Shown: positions 1 to 11,438 of the stretch, piece after piece
Layout: every line of letters begins with the position of its first letter
Position numbering within the stretch: the first letter of the stretch is position 1
DNA from: Lineus longissimus
Lineage: Eukaryota > Nemertea > Pilidiophora > Heteronemertea > Lineidae
Reading direction: 5' to 3'
DNA length: 64,000 nt
Assembly: GCF_910592395.1 (NCBI RefSeq)
Contig: NC_088324.1
Location: 15,774,953 to 15,838,952, forward strand
Position numbers and translations under genes: made by a program
Notes under the pieces: model-generated
The model's database searches: none
Told to the model about the DNA's origin: nothing
Seen by the model: the letters and a program-made list of their open reading frames with translations, nothing else

Positions 1-1276
1 CCCAGTAGACCAAAGGGGGAGGAGCACTTTTACCCGTTGTGCATGTGAAGATGGCATTAGATGTGTCATTTGTGGACACAGACGTAGGAGAGATGATGAA
101 ATCTTCAATATCTGCAACAGGAGAACTATACATTTATGAAGTTGTCAGCTGGAAGTGTCCCACAAAAATTGAGGCCATGTCTCTCATAGAAGCCTGGGTT
201 GTTCACTTGAAATAAGTATTATATACTTGAGTGTGACCAAGTATAGATTAGAACCCATACTTCGTATGACAGATCAATTGAAAACAACAACAGCAGAGGA
301 GAAAAGCACTGGTGACTGGAACTGAGTGACAACATATCCATAATTGACCAGAGTGTTGTTGAAAAAGGAGCCAAAGCTGAAGAAATCACTGCATTTTCAC
401 AAGCAGGATAACAGCCTCGTTCACTGATAGAATGTTTTCAATCTGGAGACGAACCATTGAAGGATACATCTCTATAGTTTCCTCACTTACAAGCTGAAAG
501 AACGATAGCAGTTTTGCTAGTGGCACTTGCAGTAATGGAGCCATCTTTAACCACCATAGCCATGCAGCTGTAATCACCAAGATGTACCTGACAAGAGAGA
601 GAAGCTACTTTACAAACTGGAAATGATAATTTGCTAAATATCTCACGACATTGGGTTCATTCATGCATCAAACCAACAAACAAATAACAGGATTTCATCA
701 CAAAACTTTACAAAGTATACCACAGGAATTCTTGTAAAATTTCCATTATAAAACAACACACAACATCGGGGCCTAACCTTAGATATTCGTGTCATATAGA
801 CCGAGTTGTTTCGGAAGAATGATGCCTCAGGGAATTTGGTCTTCAGATCAGTTCCATTGAATAACCATTTGTTTGTAATCTTTTGGTTGATGTCTAATGT
901 TTCTTTAGCAGAGCAATTCAGCATGAAGTCACCGCCGAGGAGGACGACTGTAGTTTCTGGTTCAGCAACAAACACTGGAAGAGAATGGTAACAAGGCTGA
1001 AACTGGCTCACATGCAAGGGCGAATTTTTCTTATAGCTCTACTTTCAAAAGTTTTTCTACTACTCCTGATAATGAAGACTTTGGATAGGTTTCCCGCAAA
1101 ATGAAATGTGCGTGGCAGTATTTTTGAAAGATAAAGAACAAGCTATGATACACTGTCTCACCTATCTTCCCATATGATAAAGTAAAGCACCAGACAAATA
1201 TCATGATGAACATTCTAACTTCATGATCACAGTTATGGTACCTTTTTCCCGCCATCCTAATCCTATAGCGTTGCAT
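1..1276 (-). CDS. Immunoglobulin-superfamily protein, 5' part (cut by window edge)
   Basis: Four coding exons read leftward: 1276-1162, 974-778, 587-491 and 111-1. Junction phases agree throughout (1, 0, 1), with GTGAGA, GTTAGG and GTAAGT donors and CAG acceptors. Exon 1 has in-frame ATGs at 1276, 1255 and 1213; the last directly precedes a hydrophobic stretch (MFIMIFVWCFTLSYG) that looks like a signal peptide. Exons 2 and 3 together make one Ig domain: first Cys in LNCSAK, core Trp in NKWLF, and the closing motif LGDYSCMA after the 778/587 junction. Exon 4 opens a second Ig domain (Cys in IFTCTTG, Trp in LVYW) and continues beyond base 1. Sequons NCS, NGT and NNS suggest glycosylation. By family knowledge such proteins are cell-surface or secreted adhesion or recognition molecules; no orthologue is assigned. 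Ig identity is well supported. The start codon and total length are not. Confidence 0.72.
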
Positions 1277-3351
1277 AGTGGATTAGTGCCGATAATGGTC
1301 ACAAGGACAGGCTGAAATTTAGAAAGAGAAGACTGCTCAGGTACAGACAGAAGCAACTCTGTTTCCAAGGTTTTGAAAATGGTGACTTCCAGCCTGCTAT
1401 AGACTTTATTTTAGACCCCAGACAAGTATACACTATACTAATGCATGAAAGGCAACGTCAACAAATAAAATGGGAAATTTTACCTCCAAGGCCGGCTCTT
1501 GTTTCGTGGTTAGTCCAGCTATTCTAGCAAGATTTTACTCAGATACAAGACTTGGGACTCGAGACTTTTGCCTTGTGGCATTGGCTGCCTGGTGGGATAT
1601 TTTCTCTGGGAGTGGGAGACCCAGTCTCTGCCCTACTCAGCTGCAGACAGTGAGTGTGCAGTGCCAGCTGGGTCCTCAACAAAGTAGAAGTCTACGGCAC
1701 CGTCCCATTGATTGAGCACATAAAGGAATTCCCACCCACGAATACAATTGGCTTGTGGCAGACCCATGTTTACAACACTCTTCCAATCCAGTCAATAGAC
1801 AAAAATCGATAATTTACGGGTGTGAGAAATATGACCAACATGTACGCGACACACCCACTGTTTTTGACAGCCAGAACACTAACTTTTGACATCATATGAC
1901 ATATTGGCTTCCAGGAAAATACTGTTTTCTCTAAATCTCATAAGAATACTAACCTATCTTCCTCTTTCATATCTTCTACAGAAACACACAGTTATTATGC
2001 ACAATTCTCGATAGCATATGTTCTTTAATCAATGCTACATAATGCGTTATTTGATAGGCTTTTTCTTGTAAAAGATTTGTTTACGTTTCGAAATGTGCTA
2101 AGGGCTGAATAATAGTCTTGCCGGTGCAAGAATTCGTGACCGACGCAAACTATCCTCCAAAAACATTGTTGGTTGCCTGAGACTATTGAACTGAAAAAAA
2201 ATTATTGGCTAAAAATTAATCTTCATATGTCTCCAAAAAGAATCTTATGAGGACTAAGCTTAAAACACATATAAAAAATTACACATAAATTACAGCAAGC
2301 TCTTGAAACTGCTCAGAAGTGGCTCATTGAGGCTAATTACCCGAGCCCGCGCGCTGCGCCATCTATTAACCAATTATGGAGTTAACACACGACTCGCACA
2401 CGAGCGTGAGGGGTAGACTCTTTCACCAGTCTAGGAGTATAGCAAAAACCTTATCTCGGGATGACATGCTTGTGAAGAAAGGTACAACGCACTCGGCCAT
2501 ATTCACCATTTGAACTGCGCACGTGCGTTTGTATACAATTTCATTTTTTGGGGCGTAAGCTTCCGGTGTCCGTTCAGCGGTTCACGTGTGTTCGTAGGAT
2601 GGGTAACCTCGATCCAAGTTGATAATAATCTACAATACCAGAGCGCTCGGTATGACAGTGCATCCACTGTGTCCACTGAAAATGTATGCCGCCTCGAATA
2701 AATCAACGAGGCTTCCTCGACCCTCCGCTGCACGGCGGATAGGGTCGAGGTTACCTGGACTACTGATGATGGGGCTGGGTCAATAACAAACATTCTTTCC
2801 TCGTTCAAATGTCTCAATTTTACCCTAAGTGTTCCTTCGATTCATTTTAATACCACTTAGGACTGAATATTAAACACTTATGAACACTAATATTTTCACA
2901 AACAGTTCCAAACAAATTCGTATTTTGGAGAAATCGTGGATTTTCAAAATTGGCAGTTCCAGTGTCTTCAATCTGTCTGCATTTTAGTGTATTGATGTAC
3001 ATCAGCCTCTTATTGTAACAACAATGCATTGATATTGAAGTCGGTTGTTACTGATAAGTCTATTGACTGTTGTGTTTTGTTCCTTATAGAAAACCTGGTT
3101 ATCTGTGTACTGGTCAGTGGCTATACTTTGTCCTTTATCAGATATTGTCTATATTGATTCCTATTGTCGTATTGATCAACTTGACCTGACGTTGTTGTTG
3201 TTGAGGAAGGTAGAAAACAAAAGTGGACGGGCAGGAAATCCTACCAAGAAGTCGAAGACCTCGGCAGAATTTGTTTTATAGGACTCGTGTTTCAAAGTGG
3301 TGGGCACGATTCTGCGATTTGTACTTTTTAGTTGGCTGCTGTTCGGGAAAG
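1277..3351. other. Intergenic region between divergent Ig-like and FAM124-like genes
   Basis: No supported coding exon. The short open frames here have no splice context or recognisable domain. The two flanking genes are transcribed away from each other, so promoters for both should lie in this roughly 2 kb. I see no clear TATA or CpG-island signal; a short GC-rich patch lies near 2340-2360. The presumed 5' untranslated region of the FAM124-like gene lies just before 3352. Confidence 0.5.
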
Positions 3352-6300
3352 ATGTCGTTTTTAGCGTATGACAACGTGGATGGGGTATTCGTAAACGGAG
3401 AGGAGGGTACCGATGTTGCCGATGGGGAATCTTGTAATCCCGTCATTCACATCTCCAAGGACGCAGATATTCCACCACGATATTACGTTCATAAGATCTT
3501 CTCGCCAATGCAAGATGCGTCATTGCAGAACACACAGCAAAGACAGTCTGAAAAACCATCAAGATTTAGAATGGTAGGAAGATTTTTCTAAATTTCTCTA
3601 AATTTCATTGGATTGGTTTCATGTGCTTATTTTTTTGCCAGCTTGATGTTTCTTTAGCAATGCTTTTCTGTTACAAAGACTGAGAAATTTGGGAAGGTGA
3701 TTAGGTTAAACACCAACTTCACTATCCAAATCACCAGGGCATTGGTATCAGCATTTTAAAATGATAGTTTTTTGTACCTTAACTCATCAAGTTAGACTCG
3801 CGGACAGGGGCCGAAAATGAATGACACTGGTCAAAGGTCGAAAGGACACCTAAAAGTTTTGTTAATATTATTGATCTTTTGGGCCACAACTAACCTTATG
3901 ACCTGTGAAAATTGGTTTGGGATCTTACATTTTTACAAAAATTCAGTTTTGCAGGTCAGCGGTGGGTCAGTCAGAAGCCAACTTGTCGGTTTAGGTCACA
4001 TCTTGTCACGGTTGAAAAGGTGCATAGACCTCAAAATAACAGATCTAGCAGGACACACGGACATGTACATACAGTGTCAGTGTTGCTTGTACTTTATATT
4101 TTGAAGTTCTTAATTTTTTTGAGGGAAATTGTGCATATTTTTGGTTCATTTGACTTCGAATCAGCCTATTGCATGACTTGATCGCAATATGTGATCTGTC
4201 AGGTGTTCGACTGTGAGCCACACTATCACTCTGGAGGAGTTTGAGCTGAGGGCTGGAAGCTTGGAGTCTTGTGTTAGGGACTCTGAAAATGATAAGTGAT
4301 ATTTGTCCTTGAACACTGGTAACAGGATGGGTTTCCTAAAGTTAGATAGTAGTCTCCATAGTCCCAGTTTTCATGCCAATTACAGTAAAATCACATTGAT
4401 TTTTCTCTGAAGTTGAAACTGCCTGACATGCCAGAGAGATTTTTGTTGAATATTGAACCTATACAACCAAGGCAGGCACCTCACTAAAATAGGTCAGTTT
4501 TCTTCAGTCCAAGTGAACATTTTTTCAGGGAGACTTTCTATGGAATCTTGCAAATGTTTAGACAGTGCCAGCGCCTGATCAATTCATCTCGTACAATACA
4601 GATTTTAATGCCATTATGTTTCTCCTTAGTTCTAATCGAGACATCCAGCACAATAGCGGCACTACATTAGTGTCATCTCGGCTACCGTTACCTCTCACAT
4701 CCATTAATTCGCCACAAATAAATCACATTTAAGAGTTTTACAATTGGCCGTCGCCATGGTAATGGGTATGGTTTATGGTTGAGTAACTGGTGCTATTATT
4801 TGATAAACTGTGTATAAACAACAGGATCAATATTAGTGGGGCGCTATTGCTGGCGAGACGAGGATGATTTGTCCTCATCTTGAGTCATCTTGTCATGATG
4901 ATGTCCAAGTGGAAGAAATAGACCATTGTGGGATGGGAAAACACTGTGCCTCCATCGTGGGATGGGGAAAACACTGTGCCTCCATCGTGGGATGGGAAAA
5001 CACTGTGCCTCCATCGTGGGATGGGAAAACACTGTGCCTCCATCGTGGGATGGGGAAAACACTGTGCCTATAAGACCATTGTGGGATGGGAAAACACTGT
5101 GCCTCCATCGTGGGATGGGGAAAACACTGTGCCTATAAGACCATTGTGGGATGGGAAAACACTGTGCCTATAAGACCATTGTGGGATGGGAAAACACTGT
5201 GCCTCCATCGTGGGATGGGAAAACACTGTGCCTATAAGACCATTGTGGGATGGGAAAACACTGTGCCTCCATCGTGGGATGGGGAAAACACTGTGCCTAT
5301 AAGACCATTGTGGGATGGGAAACCACTGTGCCTATAAGACCATCGTGGGATGGGAAAACACTGTGCCTATAAGACCATCGTGGGATGGGAAAACACTGTG
5401 CCTATAAGACCATCGTGGGATGGGAAAACACTGTGCCTATAAGACCATCGTGGGATGGGAAAACACTGTGCCTCCATCAATGGATGGGGAAAACACTGTG
5501 CCTCCATCGTGGGATGGGAAAACACTGTGCCTATAAGACCATCGTGGGATGGGAAAACACTGTGCCTATAAGACCATCGTGGGATGGGAAAACACTGTGC
5601 CTATAAGACCATCGTGGGATGGGAAAACACTGTGCCTATAAGACCATCGTGGGATGGGAAAACACTGTGCCTATAAGACCACTGTGGGATGGGAAAACAC
5701 TGTGCCTATAAGACCACTGTGGGATGGGAAAACACTGACACTGTGCCTATAAGTATTGAGCCTCTCACTCTTTTTACATGTTCAAAAGCTGAAAGTGAAA
5801 GCACTGATGACTGACTAGACTCTCCCATGTTACGTGCCAAAAACAATCTCACACACAATAATTATCTGAAAAAGTTTGTTTTGGAGCTATACCGATAATG
5901 ATATTCTTTATAATATCTTGAGTCAGCATGTTCAAAAGGTTTAAAGATAAGGAAGCTCTCCTATTTCATTCAGCCTTGGGGAATAGGCATGTCCTATTGA
6001 TCCAACTCTAGTGCAGATGTTCTCCAAAAGCATTGTTTAAATAATGTTTATCAAATCTCTCATTGTAGGTGCACACAAGTTGGGGCAGTAGACTCGTGAA
6101 AGATGATCGTAACAAACCAGTAAATCTTGCTCTAGTCACCGTGGACAATGACAAACTCAACCATGACAACAGTCGATGTGTTGGCAGGACAATCAGGGAT
6201 GCACTGCACCACCACACGTGTGAGATTATAAGGTAGGTTCCTGGTCTACAGTTCCAAATGTTGTTCCCACAGTAATTTAGGCCAGTTCTTTGGTCCCTGC

Positions 6301-9300
6301 CTCAATTTGTCCACAGCAATTACTTACTTACTTACTTAGGACCCTTCATGCCCTATGGCAGCCAGTTATTTTTTGCTGTGATGTTCAATTATCATGAGAG
6401 CAACTGTTATTGCCTTTGATCAAAGCTAATTTTGCATGAGTATTTAGGTGTGAATTTAGCTCTCTACGTCATACTTCTGCATACTATCTCTTCCAGTTTT
6501 ATAACGAGTGACATCAACACAAATTGTGCTAATTAAAATTCTGTTAATTAATCACCAACAGCTTGACTTCTCATCATCTTTGTTATTCTATACTTGGGCT
6601 GGTCTTAATCAGGTGAGCTGAGAATATCTCAGGCCGTGACAAACTTCAAAACTGGTCCTTGTTCCGTTCCTCGGTTCTTGCTCCCAGTGGAGGTCGTTTA
6701 TGAATTTATGTCCTGGAACACAACGACTCAGTCTGTCTTACCTAAGGCCAACTTTTTTGTCATTAGCAGTAGAAATGTACATCTTCTTTGATCGCATCCT
6801 TTTCTTGGAAGGACCATGTTTGACGGTGACCCCCTGAGAGAGAGGCAGGGCTATGATGTCCAAAACGGAGTCACACCAACTTTGGCCAGGATTCCATGTA
6901 CTTATTCTCACAAGGGCTTTGCCCAAAACAAACAAATCAGCCTGCTTGGCCTATCAAAAGGTCGCAGGACTAACAGTTTGTCATGAATAGTGACACTCGT
7001 CATCCATCGTCTTCAATCGCAGTACAATATCTTGAGACAAGTTTTCCAAAGACATTGAATGACAGAAAACGTTGTGATGGGCTATGATGTTCGAACAGAG
7101 CACCTCTTCTCTGCACAGTCTCATGCTGCCTCCATTGTCGACTTGGAATAACAAAAACCCTGCAAGAAAGCACGCTTTTCATCAAGGAATAGTCGACCTT
7201 CTTGATATCTTGCATCTTTAAGGCCTTCGTTCTGTCCATTTCTTTGGAGTGATCCTTTGTGTTTCTGTTTAAAGTAGTTCATTGCTCGGGGCGCTTGGAG
7301 AAAATCCGCTACAATGTTTATTCTATTGTTAAGTAATTCAGGAGAAGCGTATACATTGCTTAAGCCTACTCGGCCGATATCTTGTAAAGACATCAGATGT
7401 TTGGTCTGTTTTGGAGGGTAAAAAGATTCCTCTGGATTTGCTCCTCAACGGAAGTTTTTCGTCAGTGTTGTGAATTCAAGATCATAAATGGAGTTAGTAT
7501 TTACACATCAAAGGAAATGCATTAGCTAATATCATTACAAAGAGTCGAGCATTTGTTTTTTGGCTAAATCTCAAAAGACAGTGAATTTTGAGCTTGTATC
7601 AAATTTCTTTTAAAAAGATATGTTGCCATGGGAGCATGCATGAACATGATCTTTTCTGATGAATTAGCTTTATTAAGCGATGCTCTTTAAGGATCGAGCG
7701 TTATGTCACAACAGATAAAGTCAGTGTGGTAGATGCATTTTTATGAGATTGACAAAATTGGTTGTTTGCCGACTACAGGAATTTGTATTCAGTTCATCAG
7801 ATTCGACAACCCAACAAAATCAAAGAGAAACAAAGAAAGTGAAGGCATGCTGAGACACCACAAGCTGGATCTATAATCCTGGAGACTGACAAAACCTGTC
7901 CTGATAGACGTTCTCTCATTACAGTGGTCAAGTTTAGTAAAGGTCACACTCCACGTGGTACAGAACATGTAAAGACGTGTCCTGTTTACAGCTCGGTGTC
8001 CACTGAGGGGGGTTTGATTGTTGTGGGACGTGAAAATGACTCTTTTTACGACATAAGGGACAGGTTATGCAATTCGATATCAAGTACGAGAAATGGTAAA
8101 ATGATCAGTTGATCGGAGTTGTGAATGTGATGTAACTCACTGATCAGTGATAGGTTCACCACTGAGACGATGTCTAGCTGTTCGTCTGTTTGCAGTGAGG
8201 TGTTGAGGCGGAAGAGACCTTGCCAAGTTCGGACACTCTGTGAGCTGTCATTTACATCTATGTTGGGTACAATGTCACACATTTCTCCTTCTAGTTACGA
8301 CCCAACGCACATCTTGCTGCAGTTGCAGAATCAAGATGGCTGCCAGGCACTGGGACAGGCCTTTCTTGACGAGAAACTCGATGACGTGGATGGATTTAAA
8401 GTCATTGACATTGAACGTAAGTATGAGATGTTATAATCTGACCTTTTAGAATCAACTGATCTGTCTGCATCGAAAGGTTTAGATTACTAACCCTCAAGGG
8501 TATTTATGTACTTGTAGCTCACCTTTCAAAGGCCGTAAGTTGAATGAAATGAAGCCTCGGAAGCAATACCAATGATCTGATCTTCTCCTTTGTCATCTGA
8601 GACAAATGGATCTCTTTTATTCAATGGCTATGAATTACAATTGACACCACACTTATGCCAGATAACCCACTCACAATTACACCGGCATGAAGAAAATCGG
8701 CTGTTTTTCTCGAGCCGCTGTTTAAATTTCATTTTGACGTGTGTGGCTCCTTGCTGATCATGTTTTATCGCGGCACATTATTGATCCAGCGAGCTCCAGG
8801 GAAATGACTGCCGCTAATCTGGCTATACGCACAGAAGTGCACAGAGCTCATGAAATGCTATAAGCTGATGTCTGTCCTGGTTATACTTTCAATTTGGTCG
8901 GTTTCCGTGGTGATATTCCGTTAGTTGAGCACAACCCCCTGGCCTATAAAGCTGCTGTTCACTTAAGCGTTTGTGATCTTGGTTGATTGGTTTGTGATAT
9001 CATTCATGCAGTACAGGTCAGTTTTGTTTCAGTGTCATCCCCTGTCAGCTCATCTAAGGTGTCTTCTTCTCATTACAGCGTCGGTGCTCACCAATCCCCC
9101 CAAAGCATTCTTTGAGGTGGAGACAACGGAACCTGCGGCACTGTGCAAATGTCTAGTCAACGTCATCGCTCCTTCCTGGTCTCCATTTACATATCTTACG
9201 GTGCGTCACACAGAGGATACAAACACGCCCATACGCCCATCGTCGATTGACGTGTTACCGGCTCTTTGCCTGATGCTGCTCTTTGAAGGGAAAACACAGG

Positions 9301-9788
9301 CAAATGCCAACTTGTCCTTGAAACGTTTGGCTCAGTCCCCGTGGCAACCAGTCCAGTTGCCGGACGTTGTAACAAAATCGTTTGACCATAACTTGGATGC
9401 TTTCCAGAACATGGAGTTTTCCGTACCGATGTTCGGGGTCAAAACAGGCTGCCCGTACACGGGTGTCCAGCTCATGGTACTAGTCCAGGAGCGTGGCAGA
9501 TTTGAGGAGATGGAGCATTTTTATCATAATGTTACTGGACTCAAACCTTTGACCCGCCATTCTGCTGGGTCCGAGGTTCAATACTGTGTTTTCCCTCTGT
9601 CTCAGCGGGCGGAGCTGGTCATAGCGTATTACCCAGAAGTCACTGTCGGCTCGCTCAAAAACTCCTCTGTCTACATCCAGGTGTCTGACGTGAAGCATAT
9701 CCAGGGAATCATAAAAATCAGTGCGGACCATTGGCACATCAATGACCCAGAAGGGAACAAGGTCGTACTTTTCATGCCTCTGAAATAA
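3352..9788 (+). CDS. FAM124: FAM124-like protein, four coding exons (405 aa)
   Basis: Exons 3352-3573, 6069-6232, 8295-8416 and 9079-9788 join in phases 0, 2 and 1 and give 405 codons plus TAA. Exon 1 (MSFLAYDNVDG...) is acidic and probably disordered. Exon 2 carries a segment I do not recognise (VNLALVTVDNDKL...). Exons 3 and 4 hold the FAM124-type region: HILLQLQN, then LCLMLLFEGK, RLAQSPWQPV, a second half around VQLMVLVQERGRFEEMEHFY and the closing DPEGNKVVLF. These match the layout I know for FAM124A/B, whose fold is glyoxalase/VOC-like; its biochemical role is not established. The protein is shorter than human FAM124A, ending soon after the conserved domain. ATG 3352 is the first ATG of exon 1 in this frame. 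Exon 3 could instead begin at an upstream acceptor near 8206 with the same phase. Intron 1 contains a minisatellite, and the last exon is partly duplicated downstream. Confidence 0.75.
4922..5755. repeat. Minisatellite with two interleaved unit types (about 25 units)
   Basis: About 25 head-to-tail units share the core GTGGGATGGGAAAACACTG. Units end either in TGCCTCCATC (29-30 bp) or in TGCCTATAAGACCATC (34-35 bp), and the two types are mixed. The short type dominates the left end and the long type the right end. The array sits in intron 1 of the FAM124-like gene. The several overlapping open frames across it are by-products of the repeat. Confidence 0.95.
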
Positions 9789-11438
9789 GAGAGCATTTTC
9801 GTACTTGTCAATGTGTCCCTTATTGATTGCTATCAATTTTGGAAATCTTAACTTTTAGTAGTTACAGTGGGGTGGTGGTGAAATGTGACTAACATTAAGA
9901 GTCGAAACGATCACATGTTTTGTGCTAATGTTATTGCTGTCTCAAGTGCTAAGTCATGTAGGTGGCAACCTACACAGGTCGGGCTTTGTCCTTCTTAATG
10001 TGTAATTATCAGGGTATGCTACACCGGACCTGTGCTAAAGTGAGATGAGATCATTGGCAAGACACTGTTTGGGTAACATGACTTCACTTCCAATTGTCAG
10101 TAGATGAGAAGCATGTGTAGAACTTGTGAATCAAATGCTGAAGATTTCCTCTTGAACTTTGGTTAAAGTATTATTTTAAAGAGCCAGTAAATAGCATTTT
10201 TAATTGTTCAAATACCGTTTACCTGCATATTGAGCTTGAATTTCGGTAAATTGAACGTGGAAACCTCTATGGCGCCCCTCTTGACGGGGTCAGGAAATGT
10301 TAGTAAGCGTTGGAAGAACCAGAAATGAGAGTTTTTCTCTTGGTGAGCTATGGAGGTTGATCGTGTCATAACCTAGCCATGATTTTATCATTCATCATCT
10401 AATTGTTGTTGATTTTGTTACTGAAGAACAGTTGTAACCCGTTAAGACTTTTGTTAATGGTACTTGGTTTAGTTCTGTTCCTTTCTACTTTTAAAACTTG
10501 ATGACAAGGTATTTGAGGACCAACTGAATGTATTTATTCAAGAATGTTTGAAAAATGTTCAATAAGGCTATATATATTGACAAGCCAAGAATGTACCTTT
10601 GTATTTCCTGCCTACTCTTTGCAAAACCATTTGACCTGATGCCACAAATTGGCGTGCTTCTCGAGAAGGCTACTGAACAATTGGTCTTCTCAAAGCTACA
10701 TGCACATAACCAACAAAATGGTGATGAAAATAAAAAAAATGTTTTCAGCGTCAGCCCCCACTTGTCAGACAGGGACTAAATCATGTGCCAAAGTAGCTGA
10801 AAACAAACTGAAAATTTGGAAAATAGTGGAAAGTACGCCTGAGAGTGGCTCTAGAGTAATATACCGTCTTACTTCTTTGCCTATGAAGACCTATTGTTGA
10901 GGGCTACAACACCATTTGTGGCACAGGACATATTGAATTTGTCTTTGCTTCATACATGTACTGTTCAGTGATGTTCTTACCTCCAACCAAGGCATACATG
11001 TAGTTCATTGTATATCAAAACCAACTATTCAAGCACATACTGTGTCACAAAAACAAGATTATCTACTTATGAGTTTGAATAACTCACATCAATTAAGGTG
11101 AAACAGTGCTTTTTGTTTCCTGTTTGTTTACACTTATAACAGGCAGTTCACTCAAGTATATGTTAGTGGACAACATGGTGGTAGTGTACATTTCATTATT
11201 CAACCAAGGCTATGGAATCGCCTATTGAAATCGATTCATTGTGGTTATAATTTGTATCATTTTCCCCAGCAGCAATGCTCTTGTAACACAGTCGTAATAC
11301 ATTTCAGTTGACTTTAAACCAAAAATAGATAATCTTTTCTTACTAAATGTATCAACGTGTTTGTGTTCTTTTCTCCGTGGAATTCTGATGCAGAAAGAGA
11401 GTGCCGAAGACTAGCAAAAAAGTAGGAGGTGAACTTGA
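9275..11438. repeat. Tandem duplication, copy 1 (FAM124 exon 4 tail plus downstream DNA)
   Basis: This is the first copy of a roughly 2164 bp unit repeated directly at 11439-13607. It starts inside the last FAM124 exon at the codons for LLFEGK and includes the stop codon, the probable 3' untranslated region and about 1.6 kb of non-coding DNA. Only a base or two (GC) is shared at the breakpoints, so non-homologous joining is more likely than repeat-mediated recombination. I saw no difference between copies in the 514 coding bases, and about 20 scattered substitutions and small indels after the stop codon. Apart from this duplication, 9789-11438 contains no gene I can support. Confidence 0.93.

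Noticed and set aside
3817-4181. Two overlapping plus frames in FAM124 intron 1
   Set aside because: No phase-compatible splice pair with exons 1 and 2, and no domain.
4844-5606. Several overlapping frames with SIVGW/IRPLWDGK-type repeats
   Set aside because: Generated by the intronic minisatellite; frames interchange as unit length changes.
6738-7393. Protein-like minus-strand frames in FAM124 intron 2
   Set aside because: No domain recognised, interrupted by stops and frame changes; at most an old insertion relic.
7924-8072. Candidate exon (FSKGHTPRGTEHVKTC...) after TCATTACAG
   Set aside because: Its open frame needs phase 1, but the preceding FAM124 exon ends in phase 2. It cannot join without a further exon.
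9480-9836. 118-codon minus-strand frame, repeated at 11644-12000
   Set aside because: Lies antisense to the FAM124 last exon; identical in both copies only because the DNA is duplicated. No splice or domain evidence.
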